This document shows positions 6,304 to 7,415 of a stretch of DNA of 7,415 bases, piece by piece. The notes below the pieces were generated by a model. It worked only from the letters and a program-made list of their open reading frames with translations. It was not told where the DNA came from and made no database searches. Each line of letters opens with the position of its first letter. The stretch's first letter is position 1. A program made the position numbers and the translations under genes. The stretch comes from Cacconaster sp045617505 (lineage in GTDB: Bacteria > Bacteroidota > Bacteroidia > Bacteroidales > UBA932). The DNA is taken from NCBI GenBank assembly GCA_045617505.1, contig JAZLIS010000084.1, positions 1 to 7,415 on the forward strand, read 5' to 3'.

Positions 6304-7415
6304 TCATTGACCTATCGGATTTGCCCGCAGAGGTACCGATGTTATCAGTGAAAAGCAATTCAAACGCCCAATCGATAAGAGGGGAGGGACAACTCAGCAG
6401 GTTGCCATTGAACTGAAGGTTGAGTATGGAGAACCGGCACCGATAGTTCGGCGCGTATTTATCGTTATAAACACCGATGCTTCTGCCGGAGATATTCCCT
6501 TCAGCCTTAATCTCGATTGGGATAATCTCCGTACCAACCTGTACAACAAACTCCACCTCCGACTTGCTTTGTGAACTCCAATAACTTGGAATGTCATCAG
6601 CAATGGTAACGAGCGACTGCAATGCAGCATTCTCTGCCAGTGCTCCCTTGAACTCAACATAGTTTGATGTGGGGCTGGCAATGATGTCTGCCGGAAGTTT
6701 GGCCAGGCGACGCAGTAGTCCGGTATCACAGGCATAAATCTTGAAAGCGTCAATCTCCTGATATGCAGTCAATGGCATACCGGGCTTAGAGATATTGTAA
6801 ATCTGATATATCATACCGGCATCCTTCAACCATTCCAGTGCAGCCTCGTAATCCTTTGAACGTGCTCCGGTACGGATTACCCTATACAGGAATTTGCGGT
6901 TCTCCTTTGCCAATTGAGCCGGCAATGAGTGCCATAGCAGTCGGATGCGTGTTATCTCATGTGGTTCGGCATACTTGGCAAAGTCAAGTTCATAAAGGTC
7001 CAGGATATCCTGAAGTGCCTTGTCAACACTCGCCATACCTCCACCATCAAGAAGTGCAGATGCGGCCTCAGGCATACCTCCACAAACCATAAAACGCTTG
7101 TACTCAACCTTCAGCCTGTTGAGTATTATCTCCGGCAAATGCTTGCTCCTGTCCAAGTTGTCTGCATACTCATAGAGTTTGAAATCGGCTGCACGCAGAA
7201 ACTCCCGGAATGTCATAGGGTACATCCTGATGACATTCACCTTGCCCACCGGCATCTTCATATGCTTCTTCCTGACTGCAACTCCAAGCAGACTGCCTGC
7301 AGCAACGATGTGATATTCAGGAGTATTCTCGCAGAAATACTTCAAACTGTTCAGAGCTTCCTCGCACTCCTGTATTTCGTCAAAGATGATAAGCGTCTTC
7401 TCCGGCAAAAGCGGA
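6260..7415 (-). CDS. AAA_14 / DUF4143 family ATPase, N-terminus outside the window
   Basis: The frame is open to the right edge, so the start and the Walker A loop lie outside; the TTG at 7408 is an internal codon, not the start. Counting from that codon, visible features are Walker B (LIIFDE, 6-11) followed by IQE, a sensor-1-like strand (HIVAAGSLLG, 33-42), YPMTFREFL (63-71) and CGGMPEA (109-115). A C-terminal DUF4143 region begins near 180, with FKIYACDTGLLRRLA (212-226), FKGALAENA (243-251) and SEVEFVV...IPIEIKA (253-272), a PD-(D/E)XK-nuclease-like segment. Glu stands where many members have Asp in 'EVDF'. These ATPases are common and often multicopy in Bacteroidetes; their role is unsettled. 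The last ~30 residues run past the usual family end and look low in homology. Convergent to the operon, probably unrelated. Confidence 0.88.
   Translation of the reverse strand, partial: PLLPEKTLIIFDEIQECEEALNSLKYFCENTPEYHIVAAGSLLGVAVRKKHMKMPVGKVNVIRMYPMTFREFLRAADFKLYEYADNLDRSKHLPEIILNRLKVEYKRFMVCGGMPEAASALLDGGGMASVDKALQDILDLYELDFAKYAEPHEITRIRLLWHSLPAQLAKENRKFLYRVIRTGARSKDYEAALEWLKDAGMIYQIYNISKPGMPLTAYQEIDAFKIYACDTGLLRRLAKLPADIIASPTSNYVEFKGALAENAALQSLVTIADDIPSYWSSQSKSEVEFVVQVGTEIIPIEIKAEGNISGRSIGVYNDKYAPNYRCRFSILNLQFNGNLLSCPSPLIDWAFELLFTDNIGTSAGKSDRSMKSSGVLLCHSRRHK

Noticed and set aside
6838..7092. 84-codon + strand open frame antisense to the ATPase gene
   Set aside because: The - strand ATPase motifs run straight through this interval; the + strand translation is low-complexity with no family resemblance.
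7406..7408. TTG at 7408 as the start of the ATPase gene
   Set aside because: The frame stays open to the window edge and the Walker B motif would be at residue 6, which leaves no room for the obligatory Walker A; the true start is outside.

Overview
The window looks like a chromosomal accessory locus of a Bacteroidales bacterium (Bacteroides, Parabacteroides or Prevotella type). The reasons are three fimbrillin-like lipoproteins in a row, an AAA/DUF4143 ATPase, promoter-like TTTG / TAnnTTTG motifs of the Bacteroidetes primary sigma factor, and translation starts that mostly lack a Shine-Dalgarno sequence. The genus cannot be fixed from the sequence alone.

Layout. Bases 1-36 appear to be the last codons of an upstream + strand gene. 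Bases 37-229 are an AT-rich spacer with dense inverted-repeat structure. An 11-bp perfect inverted repeat (31-41 / 109-119) encloses two further hairpins. It also encloses a consensus-like promoter that faces LEFT, away from the operon; a weaker rightward promoter lies just outside it (118-147). Bases 230-6141 hold a tight four-gene + strand operon with every junction overlapping (TGATG, 20 nt, ATGA). The genes encode a 741-aa lipoprotein with two fimbrillin-like domains and a C-terminal 'WRLPT / YWTSD / VRAVRE' domain, a 302-aa single-domain fimbrillin-like lipoprotein, a 553-aa lipoprotein with a fimbrillin-like N-terminus and unrecognised C-terminal modules, and a 379-aa exported phosphatidylinositol-specific phospholipase C (PI-PLC X domain) with its catalytic residues apparently intact. 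A convergent gene on the - strand (6260 to beyond the right edge) encodes an AAA_14/DUF4143 ATPase whose N-terminus, including Walker A, lies outside the window. A small coding-like open frame with no start (6178-6303, -) overlaps its 3' end.

How the parts may work together. The three lipoproteins should be anchored in the outer membrane and probably face outward, where fimbrillin-type proteins form or cap pili or act as adhesins. The overlapping reading frames couple production of the phospholipase to these proteins. My working hypothesis is a surface adhesion module with an inositol-lipid-cleaving enzyme. Its target could be host phosphatidylinositol or GPI anchors, or the inositol lipids that some Bacteroidetes make themselves. 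The leftward promoter inside an inverted repeat raises the separate possibility of phase-variable expression; an ordinary structured terminator or leader RNA is the competing explanation.
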